Source: Chitinimonas sp036961565 (GTDB lineage Bacteria > Pseudomonadota > Gammaproteobacteria > Burkholderiales > Chitinimonadaceae). From it: 64,000 bases of DNA. The stretch is taken from the NCBI RefSeq assembly GCF_036961565.1, contig NZ_JBAMDD010000005.1, positions 124,001 to 188,000 of the forward strand, given 5' to 3'. A program made the position numbers and the translations under genes. The first letter of the stretch is position 1, and every line of letters begins with the position of its first letter. Positions 1 to 8,156 of the stretch are shown here, piece after piece. The notes beneath the pieces were generated by a model that worked only from the letters and a program-made list of their open reading frames with translations, made no database searches and was not told where the DNA came from.

Positions 1-996
1 CTGCGATTCGAAATCGATGGTGCCGTTGTGCTGTTGGATAAAGGTGTGCGCCAGATGCAGGCCTATGCCGGTGCCACCGGGACGGGCCGAAACCAGCGGG
101 TAGAAAATCGTCTCGCGTATGTGCTCGGGTATGCCGGGGCCGTTGTCGATGATCTCCAGCGTCAATCCCAGGGGGAAGCGCCGCCGGTTCAGCGTCACCT
201 GCCGGGCAATACGGGTCTTCAGTACGATCTGGCCAGCGCCATGCATGGCCTGGGCCGCATTGCGCACGATATTGAGCACAGCCTGTATCAGCTGCTCCTT
301 GTCGCCATACAGGTCCGGCACGCTGGTATCGTAATCACGCCGCACGGCCAGGCCATTGGGATACTCCGCCAGCAACACGCTGCGCACCCGCTCCAGCACC
401 TCGTGGATATTCAACTCGCCCAGCTGGGGCAAGCGGTGTGGCGTCAACAACCTGTCCAGCAGTCCTTGCAGCCGGTCTGCCTCGTCGGTGATCACCTTGG
501 TGTATTCATGCAGGGCCGGGTCAGGCAGCTCCTTGCGCAGCAATTGCGCCGCCCCCCGTATGCCACCGAGCGGGTTCTTGATCTCGTGCGCCAGGTTGCG
601 TATCAGCTGCCGATTCGCCTGCTGCTGTGCCGCCAGCCGCTCCTCATTGGCTATCCGCCGCTGCTGGTCGGTCTGGCGGAACTCCAGCACTGTATAGGCG
701 GGCGACTCCACCTCGCGCACGGTAAACGCCACATGGATGGTATTGGTCAGCCTGACGGCCAGTGCCACATCATGCTCGGTCACGCTGGCATTCTGCTTCT
801 CGGCTGCATCCAGCGCCGCCAGTATCTCGGCCGGCTCCGAAAAACAAGCCGACAGCGGCCGCCCCACCGTCTCGCGCGCCGGTAGCTCGAACAGGGTTTC
901 GGCAGCGGGATTGAGGTAACGCACCGTACGGGCGGTATCCAGCACCATCACGGCGGTTTCCAGCAACTCCAGGCCTAGGAAGGCAGGGTGGGACAT
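1..996 (-). CDS. glnL: Nitrogen regulation sensor histidine kinase NtrB (GlnL), C-terminus cut by window edge
   Basis: Cytoplasmic kinase/phosphatase that controls phosphorylation of NtrC in response to nitrogen status through PII. Reading the minus strand from ATG at 996 gives 332 residues open to the edge: a PAS-like N-terminus (about 5-110), the H-box LAHEIKNPLGGIRGA with H137, an N-box VLNIVRNAAQAM, and the G-boxes IIDNGPGIP and GGTGIGLHLAH. The family is about 350 residues, so only the last 15-25 are missing. No strong Shine-Dalgarno is visible. The gene lies directly behind a sigma-54-type promoter with NtrC-like sites. ntrC would be expected just outside the window. No transmembrane segment is seen, which fits NtrB rather than a membrane sensor. 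Confidence 0.95.
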   Translation of the reverse strand, partial: MSHPAFLGLELLETAVMVLDTARTVRYLNPAAETLFELPARETVGRPLSACFSEPAEILAALDAAEKQNASVTEHDVALAVRLTNTIHVAFTVREVESPAYTVLEFRQTDQQRRIANEERLAAQQQANRQLIRNLAHEIKNPLGGIRGAAQLLRKELPDPALHEYTKVITDEADRLQGLLDRLLTPHRLPQLGELNIHEVLERVRSVLLAEYPNGLAVRRDYDTSVPDLYGDKEQLIQAVLNIVRNAAQAMHGAGQIVLKTRIARQVTLNRRRFPLGLTLEIIDNGPGIPEHIRETIFYPLVSARPGGTGIGLHLAHTFIQQHNGTIDFESQ

Positions 997-1028
997 GGCG
1001 TCATTCAGCTAAGCATTGGTTTGGTCTT

Positions 1029-1044
1029 AGCAATTACCGGGCCA
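1029..1044 (-). promoter_or_regulatory. Sigma-54 promoter of ntrB
   Basis: On the minus strand the sequence is TGGCCCGGTAATTGCT. It matches the -24/-12 consensus TGGCACG-N4-TTGCW with one change in the -24 box and exact GG-N10-GC spacing. Transcription would start near 1018, about 20 nt before the ntrB ATG. NtrC-type sites lie about 115-140 bp upstream, as expected for an enhancer-dependent promoter. Confidence 0.65.
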
Positions 1045-1126
1045 CGCCCCAGGCCATTGCAAAGAATCAATGAAATCAACGACCTACCTAAAATCAGCTG
1101 GCAAACCACCGGCGGGCGCCGTCCAG

Positions 1127-1164
1127 GCACAAAAAATGGGCAGGTCATCGCACCATTTTAGTGC
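1127..1164 (-). promoter_or_regulatory. NtrC-type enhancer sites upstream of ntrB
   Basis: The near-perfect dyad GCACCATTTTAGTGC at 1150-1164 matches the NtrC consensus GCACCA-N3-TGGTGC at all but one position. A weaker half-conserved copy, GCACAAAAAATGGGC, lies at 1127-1141, with centres 23 bp apart. Their position upstream of the sigma-54 promoter supports autoregulation of ntrBC by NtrC. Confidence 0.6.
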
Positions 1165-1238
1165 ATAAACAGGCAGGCTATCGGGAATCGCCCCAATGCG
1201 GGGCAGGGCTCGTGGCTGGCGTCCGGATGCCGCCCATG

Positions 1239-1259
1239 AAAAAGCGGCCCGCAGGCCGC
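1239..1259 (-). terminator. Rho-independent terminator after the DUF4124 gene
   Basis: On the minus strand a 6-bp perfect stem (GCGGCC / GGCCGC) with a 4-nt loop is followed by five T. It begins a few bases after the DUF4124 stop codon and isolates the downstream ntrB promoter. Confidence 0.75.
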
Positions 1260-1262
1260 TGT

Positions 1263-1694
1263 CTACTTCACCCTGGCTATTTCCTTGTGCAGGGTTTCGA
1301 TATTTTTTTCGTGCATCAGCACATTGTCGCGTTGCTTGGTGTCCGCTGGTGCGGCGGCCGCCTTTTGCTTGGCCTGGGCCAGCAAGCGCTGCTCGTTGCC
1401 CAGTTCGTCCTGCAGTATCTGCAACTTGGTCTGGTCGCGGCTATGCTGGGTGGCGGCATCCACGCGGGGGAAGCTGGCCGGGGTAGGCTGGCGGGCATTG
1501 CTGCCGCCGCTGGACTTGCCACCGCCACTGCTGCGCGGTGCCGGCACGCCAAGCGGTATGGGGCCCAGGTCCAGCTTCTTGGCGCCCTTGATGGGCACGT
1601 TCGAATAGGTGATGCGGCCCTCGGCATCGACATGCTTGTAGATATCGGCCATGGCCGGCATGGCCAGCAATGCCAGGATCAGATAGCGCTTCAT
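1263..1694 (-). CDS. DUF4124 domain-containing exported protein
   Basis: 143 residues. A short signal peptide (MKRYLILALLAMPAMA) is followed by the DUF4124 core DIYKHVDAEGRITYSN at about 17-32, then a Gly/Ser/Pro-rich linker and a charged, Gln-rich C-terminal helix likely to form a coiled coil (about 95-143). The family is periplasmic with no proven function. It is often found beside ntrB or glnA in betaproteobacteria. Its start overlaps the stop of the upstream YciI-like gene by 4 nt (ATGA), so the two are translationally coupled. Confidence 0.85.
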   Translation of the reverse strand: MKRYLILALLAMPAMADIYKHVDAEGRITYSNVPIKGAKKLDLGPIPLGVPAPRSSGGGKSSGGSNARQPTPASFPRVDAATQHSRDQTKLQILQDELGNEQRLLAQAKQKAAAAPADTKQRDNVLMHEKNIETLHKEIARVK

Positions 1695-2011
1695 GCCCCT
1701 GCCTCCACATTCTCGGCGCTGATCAGCGCCACCCGGTAAGGGTAGACCTCGGCCTGTACCACGCCTGCCGCAACAGCAGGGTCGTGGCGGGCAAAGTCCG
1801 CTGCCTCGATAGCATCAGCGGCGTTATAGATCGCAATACCGAAACCGCGTTCATCCGCCTCCAGGGTACGGCCAGCCAGTATCAAGCGGCCTTCGGCCTG
1901 GGCCGACTGCAGATAGGCAAAGTGCGCGGACATGGCAGCGGACTCGGCCTCGATGAGGCCGGTGCGCAGCATGTCGGTTCGTGTAGGGCGTATCAGGTAG
2001 AGAAACTGCAT
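1691..2011 (-). CDS. YciI-like protein
   Basis: 106-residue single-domain protein of the YciI/dimeric alpha-beta barrel superfamily. It begins MQFLYLIRP and has the typical helix with His (SAHFAYLQSAQAEGRLILAG), an acidic turn and a closing HDPAVAAGVVQAEVYPYRVA segment in which H and D are the putative active-site residues. The biochemical role of the family is poorly defined. It shares an ATGA overlap with the downstream DUF4124 gene. The upstream gap to tcdA is 55 bp on the same strand, so it may be read from the tcdA promoter. Confidence 0.85.
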   Translation of the reverse strand: MQFLYLIRPTRTDMLRTGLIEAESAAMSAHFAYLQSAQAEGRLILAGRTLEADERGFGIAIYNAADAIEAADFARHDPAVAAGVVQAEVYPYRVALISAENVEAGA

Positions 2012-2066
2012 GACAATGGCGTAGCAAGAATATTCGCGATCATAGCATGGGCTATGACAGTCAAGC

Positions 2067-2837
2067 TCAAGCCAGGTTCGCCAACTTTACCAAAGCGCGT
2101 CCTGCCATGGTCATGCCAAAGCTGGCCGTCACCGCCACGGCCGAGCCATAACCCGCACAGCTAAGCCCGCCGGAGACCGGTTCGCAAGCCTCGGCCTTGG
2201 GCCGGATGATGGGCTCGGTGGAGTACACCGCCTCCACTCCGAACTTCTTGCCCTCGCGCGGATAGCCATGGTTGCGGCGCAGTTCGGCACGCACCTTGGA
2301 CAGCAAGGCATCGCCGCTGGTCTGGGCGATATCGGCAATAGCCACCCGGCTGGCATCCAGGCGCCCACCGGCCCCGCCCGACACCACCAACGGTATCTTG
2401 TGCCGCTTGCAATGCACAACCAGTGCCACCTTGACCCGCAACTGGTCCATGCAGTCGACCACGTAGTCAAAGCGCCCCGGTGCAATCAGGCTGGCCAGAT
2501 TGTCGGCCGTCAGAAAGTCATCCACCACCTCCACCACGGCACGCGGGTTGATCTCGGCAATGCGCTCGCGCATGGCCTCGACCTTGGCTTGCCCCAGGGT
2601 GCTGCTGAGTGCATGCAGCTGGCGGTTCACATTGGAAGGCGCGATATGATCCAGGTCTATCAGGGTCAGGCGCCCTATCGCACTGCGCGCCAGCGCCTCG
2701 GCGGCCCAGGAGCCCACCCCACCGATGCCGATGACGCAAACATGCGCCGCCTCGAAACGTGCCAGGCCCGCAGCGCCATACAGCCGGGCAATGCCGCCGA
2801 AACGGCGTTGGTATTCCAAATCATCAGAGCTTTCCAT
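2067..2837 (-). CDS. tcdA: tRNA threonylcarbamoyladenosine dehydratase TcdA (CsdL)
   Basis: ATP-dependent E1-like enzyme that cyclises t6A37 to ct6A in ANN-decoding tRNAs. The 256 residues include the N-terminal RRFGGIARLYG signature, the nucleotide-binding VIGIGGVGSWAAEALARS at about 33-51, the catalytic region DLDHIAPSNVNRQ, and DYVVDCMDQLRVK. Length fits the family (about 250-270). The start at MESSDDLEYQRRFGG fits homologues. It is the first gene of a minus-strand run (tcdA, yciI-like, DUF4124) and is divergent from the pseudouridine synthase gene. Confidence 0.93.
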   Translation of the reverse strand: MESSDDLEYQRRFGGIARLYGAAGLARFEAAHVCVIGIGGVGSWAAEALARSAIGRLTLIDLDHIAPSNVNRQLHALSSTLGQAKVEAMRERIAEINPRAVVEVVDDFLTADNLASLIAPGRFDYVVDCMDQLRVKVALVVHCKRHKIPLVVSGGAGGRLDASRVAIADIAQTSGDALLSKVRAELRRNHGYPREGKKFGVEAVYSTEPIIRPKAEACEPVSGGLSCAGYGSAVAVTASFGMTMAGRALVKLANLA

Positions 2838-2947
2838 GGCGGCATTTTACCCTGTGATGGCGGGAATATCGTGCTGCCATCCACGCTGTGGCCACCGCAA
2901 GCCGCTGGGCCATGCTGCCGCAGGCGGCGACATATTCGCCTGCTTCC

Positions 2948-2977
2948 TTGGGCAGTCACCGCAGCAGGGGTTAAAAT
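2948..2977 (+). promoter_or_regulatory. Candidate sigma-70 promoter for the pseudouridine synthase gene
   Basis: TTGGGC and TAAAAT are separated by 18 bp, 27 bp before the start codon at 3004. The -10 fits well and the -35 moderately, in a GC-rich background where such AT-rich hexamers are rare. Confidence 0.4.
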
Positions 2978-3003
2978 AGGGTTTTAGTGCAGGGAACACC
3001 ATC

Positions 3004-3747
3004 ATGACCGACGCGCAGGAAACCCTACGCCTATCCAAACGCATGGCCGAACTGGGCTTGTGCTCGCGGCGCGAAGCGGACGATTACATCGAACGCGGCT
3101 GGGTCAAGGTCGATGGCATCGTGGTTGATGTGCTCGGCAGCCGGGTGCTGCCCACCCAGCGTATCGAGCTGGACAAGCGCGCCGCCCTGGCACAGACCCA
3201 GCGCGTCACCATACTGCTGAACAAACCGATAGGCTTTGTCTCGGCCCAGGCCGAACAAGGCTACAAGCCCGCCTCGCTGTTGATCACCCCGGAGAACCGC
3301 TATGTGGGCGACCGCTCCGGCATCGAGTTTTCGCGCCGCCACCTCAACGGACTGGCACCGGCAGGCCGCCTCGATATCGACTCCACCGGCATGCTGGTGC
3401 TGACCCAGGACGGCCGCGTGGCCAAGGCCCTGATAGGCGACGATACCAAGGTGGAAAAAGAATACCTGGTGCGGGTGGAAGGCCAGCTCGATGAGGCCGG
3501 CATGAAGCTGCTCAACCACGGCCTGAGCCTGGATGGCCAGGCTTTGCGGCCGGCCAAGGTCAGCTGGCAGAACGAGCATCAGCTGCGCTTTGTACTGCGC
3601 GAGGGCAAGAAGCGGCAGATACGCCGCATGTGCGAACTGGTGGGGCTCAAGGTCATCGGCCTCAAGCGCATACGCATAGGGCGCATCCCACTGTCTGACC
3701 TGCCCATGGGTCAATGGCGCTATCTGGGGCCATTCGAGAAATTCTGA
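3004..3747 (+). CDS. rRNA pseudouridine synthase, RsuA/RluB/E/F family (RluF-like)
   Basis: Isomerises uridine to pseudouridine in rRNA. The 247 residues show an N-terminal S4 RNA-binding domain (about 9-60, LSKRMAELGLCSRREADDYI), the LNKPIGFVS motif, the catalytic Asp in PAGRLDIDSTGMLVLTQDG (about 118-137) and the C-terminal REGKKRQIRRMCELVGLKV signature. Long S4-containing forms of this type are closest to RluF (23S rRNA), but the exact uridine target cannot be read from sequence. It is convergent with plsB, with a bidirectional terminator between them. Confidence 0.88.
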   Translation: MTDAQETLRLSKRMAELGLCSRREADDYIERGWVKVDGIVVDVLGSRVLPTQRIELDKRAALAQTQRVTILLNKPIGFVSAQAEQGYKPASLLITPENRYVGDRSGIEFSRRHLNGLAPAGRLDIDSTGMLVLTQDGRVAKALIGDDTKVEKEYLVRVEGQLDEAGMKLLNHGLSLDGQALRPAKVSWQNEHQLRFVLREGKKRQIRRMCELVGLKVIGLKRIRIGRIPLSDLPMGQWRYLGPFEKF

Positions 3748-3861
3748 GGGCAGGCCATCGCCAGCATGGCCGGGTCGATACTTGCAAGGCTGACAGCCGG
3801 GCGCGCTGGGATGCGGCGCCGCCGAGCAGCTCAGGCAGCGGCCTCCCCCACCTTCTGGACC

Positions 3862-3897
3862 CAACAAAAAGAGACGCTCGTGCGTCTCTTTTTGTTG
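3862..3897. terminator. Bidirectional terminator between the pseudouridine synthase gene and plsB
   Basis: A perfect 16-bp inverted repeat with loop TCGT. The stem is A-rich on one arm and T-rich on the other, so each strand ends in a T run. It lies between two convergent stop codons (3747 and 3913). Confidence 0.9.
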
Positions 3898-3912
3898 CGC
3901 TGGTCCTAGGTA

Positions 3913-6435
3913 TCAGGTCTTGCTGGCCAACCTGGCCAAGGCCTGTTCCACCGTGGGGCGGTCCAGCCGGGTCAGGTGCAGCACGCTTTGGCGCACGTCC
4001 GGCGACAGCACATAGCGTGATTCGGCAGCAGCCGAACGGACCGCGCCATTGAAGGTCAGCTTGCCGGCCTCGTCCTCGGCCGCCAGGCCTGCCTGCTTCA
4101 GCGTCGTGATAAAGGTACGGAAGATGGCCCGGTCGAAGAACTCCGGCGCATTGAACTCGCGCAGCAGGCTCAGCCGCTGGGCCAGCAGGTGGCACAGGCC
4201 TTCCAGTTCATCCGTGCTGACCACGCCACTGCCCTGCTGGGTCAGCACCGACAGCGAGATGAAATAGCGCACCAGCGCCGGCCTGACCGCCTGGCCCAGC
4301 AAGGCCAGTTGGGCATACTCATCGCTATTGAGGTTGGGTGCATGGAAGATACCCTCGCGCCCAGGGCTGCTGGACAGCCAGCCCATCTCCACCAGCGCTG
4401 CCAGATAACTATCCAGCGCCGCCTCCAGTTCATCCGGCTGCCAGCGTAGGTAGAGCTCGGCCCGCAGGAAGGGGTAGACGGTACGGGTCAGGTTGGCCAG
4501 TTGCTCGCGGCTCAGGCTGGCATTGCGTGAGAACAGGCAGGCAATCAGGCCCGGCAGCGCCACGCAATGCAGCACATTGTTACGCATATAACTGCACAGC
4601 ACCGCGTCTTCCGGGTAGAAGTGCATGACATCACCCAGGGCATGGGGATGGCGCTGTATCAGGCGCAGCTTCTCGCAGTGGTCCACCATGGCGCGGCCAT
4701 CCATGGCGGTCAGCTGCGAACGGGCAGCATAGGGCACGGCAGACAGCAGGCGGCGGTAGCCATCCAGCTGGGCCACCAGTTGATCCTCATCCATGGCATG
4801 GCGCGGTGTGGCCAGCAGGGCCAGGCTGACCAGGTTGACCGGGTTGGCCACGGCAGCACTATTGAGGCCATCGGCGATACGCTGGCCCAACTGGCGTATG
4901 CCCTGGGTAAACCAGGCTGGCCGGTTATCCTCCAGCGGCGGTTCATTGCGCCACTCAGGGTGGGACTGCCCCAGTACTTCAGCCAGCTTGATGGGCTCGC
5001 CAAAATTCACATGCACCTTGCCGAAGTTCTTCTTCAGCTCGCGCACGCTCATCAGCAGGCTGAACAGCGATTCCTTCTGCTTGGGCTTGCCCATCAGTTC
5101 GCCCACATAGCTTCGCCCTTCAAACAGCTTTTCGTAGCCGATATACACCGGGATGAAAACGATGGGCCGGTTGGAGTCACGCAAGAAGCTCTGCACCGTC
5201 ATGGCCAGCATGCCGGGGCGCGGCTGCAACAGCCGTCCGGTACGGCTGCGTCCGCCTTCGACGAAGTATTCGATGGGATTGCCACGGGCAATCACCATAT
5301 GCAGGTATTCGTTGAACACCGCACCGTACAGCGGATTACCCTTGAACGAGCGCCGCAGGAAGAAGGCCCCGCCGCGCCGCAGTATGCCGCCGACGATGGG
5401 CAGGTTGAGGTTGGCACCCGCCGCGATGTGCGGAATCATCAAGCCCTGCTGGTAAACGATATAGCTCAGCAGCAGGTAATCGATATGGCTGCGATGGCAA
5501 GGCACATAGACGATTTCGTGGTCCGGCGCGACGCCGGTCACCGTATCGAAATTGCTCAGCTCAACGCCATCGTACAGGCGCGTCCACACCCAGGTGAGGA
5601 AGCGGTGGAATACCCGCACCACCGGGTAGCTATAGTCGGCCGCAATCTCCCAGGCGTAGTGGCGGGCCTTCTCTTCGGCCTTGAGCATGGCGCTCGCCCC
5701 GCCCCCCTGCTCGGCGGCCAGGGCGGCAATGGCGGCCCGCACCGACTCGGTCTCCAGCAAGCCTTCAACCTGCGTGCGGCGATGCGATAGATCGGGGCCG
5801 ATGGCCATTTCCCGCTGTTGCCGGAAATGCACCCGGAACACCCGCGCGATCTTGCGCAGGGCACGCTCCTCGTCCTCGGTGTCGGAAACCAGTTCCTTCA
5901 AAGAGATGGGCTGACCGAAACGCACCAGCGTCTGGCGCCCATGCAGCAGGATGGTGAACAGCTGCAGCAGGCTGCCACGAGGCGCCCAGCTTTCCGAGAA
6001 GATCAGCTTCCAGATCGAGCTTTCCTTGTCGGGCGTGCGGCCCCACAAGATATTGACCGGCACCAGTTGCACATCGAAGTCGGCGCGATTGCGCGCGGCC
6101 TGCACCAGGCGGGCCAGCCTGGGCGAGTACCCGACATTGCTGCTGCGGCCAAACCAGCGTTCGGCCCGGGTGGTAAAGAAGAAGGCCCGCGACTCACGCA
6201 CACCCTGGTGCGTCAGCTCGGCCAGGGGCGAGGCCAGGCCCGCTGCGCTGACTTCCTTGTCCAGCACCAGGATATTGCTGAGAAAGCGCCGCTGCAGCAC
6301 ATAGACCACCGGCTTGTCGGGCGACAAGCCCAGGCTTTGCAAGCCGTCAGACATGACGTGGGTACGCACCACGCTGAACAGCAGCTTTTTGGCGAGCAAC
6401 AAAAAAGGCCTGTCGAGGCCGAGATACTTGAGCAT
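3913..6435 (-). CDS. plsB: Glycerol-3-phosphate 1-O-acyltransferase PlsB
   Basis: Inner-membrane enzyme for the first step of phospholipid synthesis: acyl-ACP or acyl-CoA plus glycerol-3-phosphate gives lysophosphatidate. From ATG at 6435 it has 840 residues, near the family size (about 800-830). The acyltransferase block begins with the catalytic HX4D motif HRSHID (about 314-319), followed by GGAFFLRRSFKGN, YFVEGGRSRTGRLLQP and IVFIPVYIGYEKL. The frame is open to a further ATG at 6519 behind a GAAGG sequence. I prefer MLKYLGLDRP because the extra 28 residues look unlike homologues. It lies downstream of metF on the same strand with its own gap. Confidence 0.93.
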   Translation of the reverse strand: MLKYLGLDRPFLLLAKKLLFSVVRTHVMSDGLQSLGLSPDKPVVYVLQRRFLSNILVLDKEVSAAGLASPLAELTHQGVRESRAFFFTTRAERWFGRSSNVGYSPRLARLVQAARNRADFDVQLVPVNILWGRTPDKESSIWKLIFSESWAPRGSLLQLFTILLHGRQTLVRFGQPISLKELVSDTEDEERALRKIARVFRVHFRQQREMAIGPDLSHRRTQVEGLLETESVRAAIAALAAEQGGGASAMLKAEEKARHYAWEIAADYSYPVVRVFHRFLTWVWTRLYDGVELSNFDTVTGVAPDHEIVYVPCHRSHIDYLLLSYIVYQQGLMIPHIAAGANLNLPIVGGILRRGGAFFLRRSFKGNPLYGAVFNEYLHMVIARGNPIEYFVEGGRSRTGRLLQPRPGMLAMTVQSFLRDSNRPIVFIPVYIGYEKLFEGRSYVGELMGKPKQKESLFSLLMSVRELKKNFGKVHVNFGEPIKLAEVLGQSHPEWRNEPPLEDNRPAWFTQGIRQLGQRIADGLNSAAVANPVNLVSLALLATPRHAMDEDQLVAQLDGYRRLLSAVPYAARSQLTAMDGRAMVDHCEKLRLIQRHPHALGDVMHFYPEDAVLCSYMRNNVLHCVALPGLIACLFSRNASLSREQLANLTRTVYPFLRAELYLRWQPDELEAALDSYLAALVEMGWLSSSPGREGIFHAPNLNSDEYAQLALLGQAVRPALVRYFISLSVLTQQGSGVVSTDELEGLCHLLAQRLSLLREFNAPEFFDRAIFRTFITTLKQAGLAAEDEAGKLTFNGAVRSAAAESRYVLSPDVRQSVLHLTRLDRPTVEQALARLASKT

Positions 6436-6577
6436 GTAGCGAGGAAATTCTGGAATAAGCGAGCGATTATAAACGCCAACCGGCCAAGCGCATGCTTGAC
6501 CGGTCGAACGGTGCTGCATAGACCTTCAGCTTAGCAGCTTATTCGCGTGTTCACGCCAGGCGGCGGCGCCGGGCGGG

Positions 6578-7405
6578 CTACAGGCCCAGCCGTTGCCAGA
6601 TGGTAGAAACATTGCCGGCGGCATTGAGGGTATAGAAGTGCAGGCCGGGTGCGCCGCCTTCCAGCAGCTTGCGGCACAGGTCGGTGATCACATCCAGGCC
6701 CAGCGCCTTGATGGAGGCCGTGTCATCGCCGTAGCTCTGCAGCTTGAGCCGCAGCCAGCGCGGTATCTCAGCCCCGCAGCTGTCGGAGAAACGGGCCAGC
6801 TGCGAGAAATTGTTGATGGGCATGATACCCGGCACGATAGGTATCGTGACGCCGCGAGCCCGCACCTCGTCGACAAAGGCGAAGTAGGCATCGGGGTTGA
6901 AGAAATACTGGGTAATGGCCGAGTTGGCCCCGGCCTGGGCCTTGCGCACGAAATTGGCCAGATCATCATGGGCCGAACGCGCCTGTGGGTGGTACTCGGG
7001 GTAGGCCGCCACCTCGATATGGAACCAGTCGCCGTGTTCGCGGCGGATGAATTCAACCAGTTCATTGGCGTAACGGAATTCACCGAATTCCACCATGCCG
7101 CTCGGTATATCGCCCCGCAACGCGACAATACGATCGATGTTTTCCTGACGGTAGATCTGCAGCAGCTCGGCCACATTGGCGCGGGTAGCGCCGACACAGG
7201 ACAGGTGCGGCGCAGCAGCAAAGCCCTCGGCCTGTATCTCGCGCACGGCAGCCAGCGTGCCCTCCTGGGTGGTGCCGCCGGCACCAAAGGTGACGGAAAA
7301 GAAGGCCGGCTTGAACTGCGCCAGCTGGCGTCGGGTATTGCGCAGTTTTTCCACGCCTTCCGGGGTCTTGGGCGGGAAAAATTCGAAACTGAAGGTCTGG
7401 CTCAT
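6578..7405 (-). CDS. metF: Methylenetetrahydrofolate reductase MetF
   Basis: FAD enzyme that reduces 5,10-methylene-THF to 5-methyl-THF, the methyl donor used by MetE. It has 275 residues from ATG 7405 (MSQTFSFEFFPPKTPEG), the usual MetF start. Family motifs are SVTFGAGGTTQEGT (about 37-50), HLSCVGATRANV, IVALRGDIPSG with the flavin-binding Asp, and ITQYFFNPDAYF. A TTG four codons upstream is in frame but has no better ribosome site. It works with ahcY and metK just upstream on this strand and with metE near 61300. Confidence 0.95.
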   Translation of the reverse strand: MSQTFSFEFFPPKTPEGVEKLRNTRRQLAQFKPAFFSVTFGAGGTTQEGTLAAVREIQAEGFAAAPHLSCVGATRANVAELLQIYRQENIDRIVALRGDIPSGMVEFGEFRYANELVEFIRREHGDWFHIEVAAYPEYHPQARSAHDDLANFVRKAQAGANSAITQYFFNPDAYFAFVDEVRARGVTIPIVPGIMPINNFSQLARFSDSCGAEIPRWLRLKLQSYGDDTASIKALGLDVITDLCRKLLEGGAPGLHFYTLNAAGNVSTIWQRLGL

Positions 7406-7484
7406 GGAGATACCCAATCAATGCAATCGTTGAATGAATGCTAACACCGTAAAACAAGCCAGCTAATGAATTCGATGCATGTTC

Positions 7485-8000
7485 TTATGCAGCAGACCGT
7501 GTTTTCTCCAGTATGGTCATCGTCGGGCTGGATGCCAGCCCATCCACCGCCATACCCAGTTTGCGGGCAACCGCCAGGGAGGCCAGGTTAGCAGGCTCGA
7601 TATGCGCCTCCACCCTTGCCGCCTGCACCACCTCAAGCGCATAGGACAGCGCCGCCTGGCCTGCTTCGCTGGCATAGCCACGGCCCCAGTAATCCCGGTG
7701 TATCAGCCAGCCGATCTCCATGGCCGGATAACCAGTCGGGTTGATTAGCCCGGCCTGACCCACGATCTCGCCACTGGCGCGCTCGCGTACCGACCACAGT
7801 CCATAGCCGCGCAGCAGAAAATGCCCCAGTGCCAGGGCGATCTTGTTCCAGCTGCCCGCCCGGTCAAATGTCTGGCCACCCCGGATATGGGCCATGAGCC
7901 CAGGGTCGCCATACATGGCGGCGTAGACATCCAGATGGGATTCATCCGGCGCCACCAGCTCCAGGCGGTCGGTCTGCAGTACGGGTATGTTCAAGTCCAC
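7485..8000 (-). CDS. GNAT family N-acetyltransferase, RimJ/RimL type
   Basis: 171 residues from a GTG at 8000, chosen because GGGAG lies 5 nt upstream; the longer frame starts with a TTG inside the ahcY terminator. It shows the RimJ-like N-terminus (LQTDRLELVAPDESHLDVYA), GEIVGQAGLINPTGYPAMEIGW, the acetyl-CoA P-loop region RDYWGRGYASEAGQAAL (about 104-120) and ARKLGMAVDG near the end. The family acetylates proteins or small molecules; the substrate is unknown. It sits between ahcY and metF but is cut off from ahcY by a terminator. Confidence 0.85.
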   Translation of the reverse strand: MDLNIPVLQTDRLELVAPDESHLDVYAAMYGDPGLMAHIRGGQTFDRAGSWNKIALALGHFLLRGYGLWSVRERASGEIVGQAGLINPTGYPAMEIGWLIHRDYWGRGYASEAGQAALSYALEVVQAARVEAHIEPANLASLAVARKLGMAVDGLASSPTMTILEKTRSAA

Positions 8001-8036
8001 AATCGCTCCCTCATCAGCTTGCAAGTCCTGGTCAAA

Positions 8037-8063
8037 CAAAACCCCGCACCAGGCGGGGTTTTG
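8037..8063 (-). terminator. Terminator after ahcY
   Basis: An 11-bp perfect stem (CAAAACCCCGC / GCGGGGTTTTG) with a 5-nt loop, about 95 nt beyond the ahcY stop. On the minus strand it ends in TTTTGTTTG. The TTG start of the longer GNAT frame falls inside it, which argues against that start. Confidence 0.85.
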
Positions 8064-8156
8064 TCATACAGGCGCCAGGGTGCAATCTACCCCAGGCTGC
8101 GCCGCAGCGGCAGTGACACGGCAGGGCCGGCACCGTCGGTACAGCGCAGGGTGCGA

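Noticed and set aside
6436..6519. 28-residue N-terminal extension of PlsB
   Set aside because: It is in frame with an ATG and a GAAGG site, but the residues are unlike other PlsB proteins; kept as a possibility, not as the call.
8001..8039. Longer N-terminus for the GNAT gene
   Set aside because: It would start with TTG inside the ahcY terminator; the GTG at 8000 has a GGGAG ribosome site and fits homologues.
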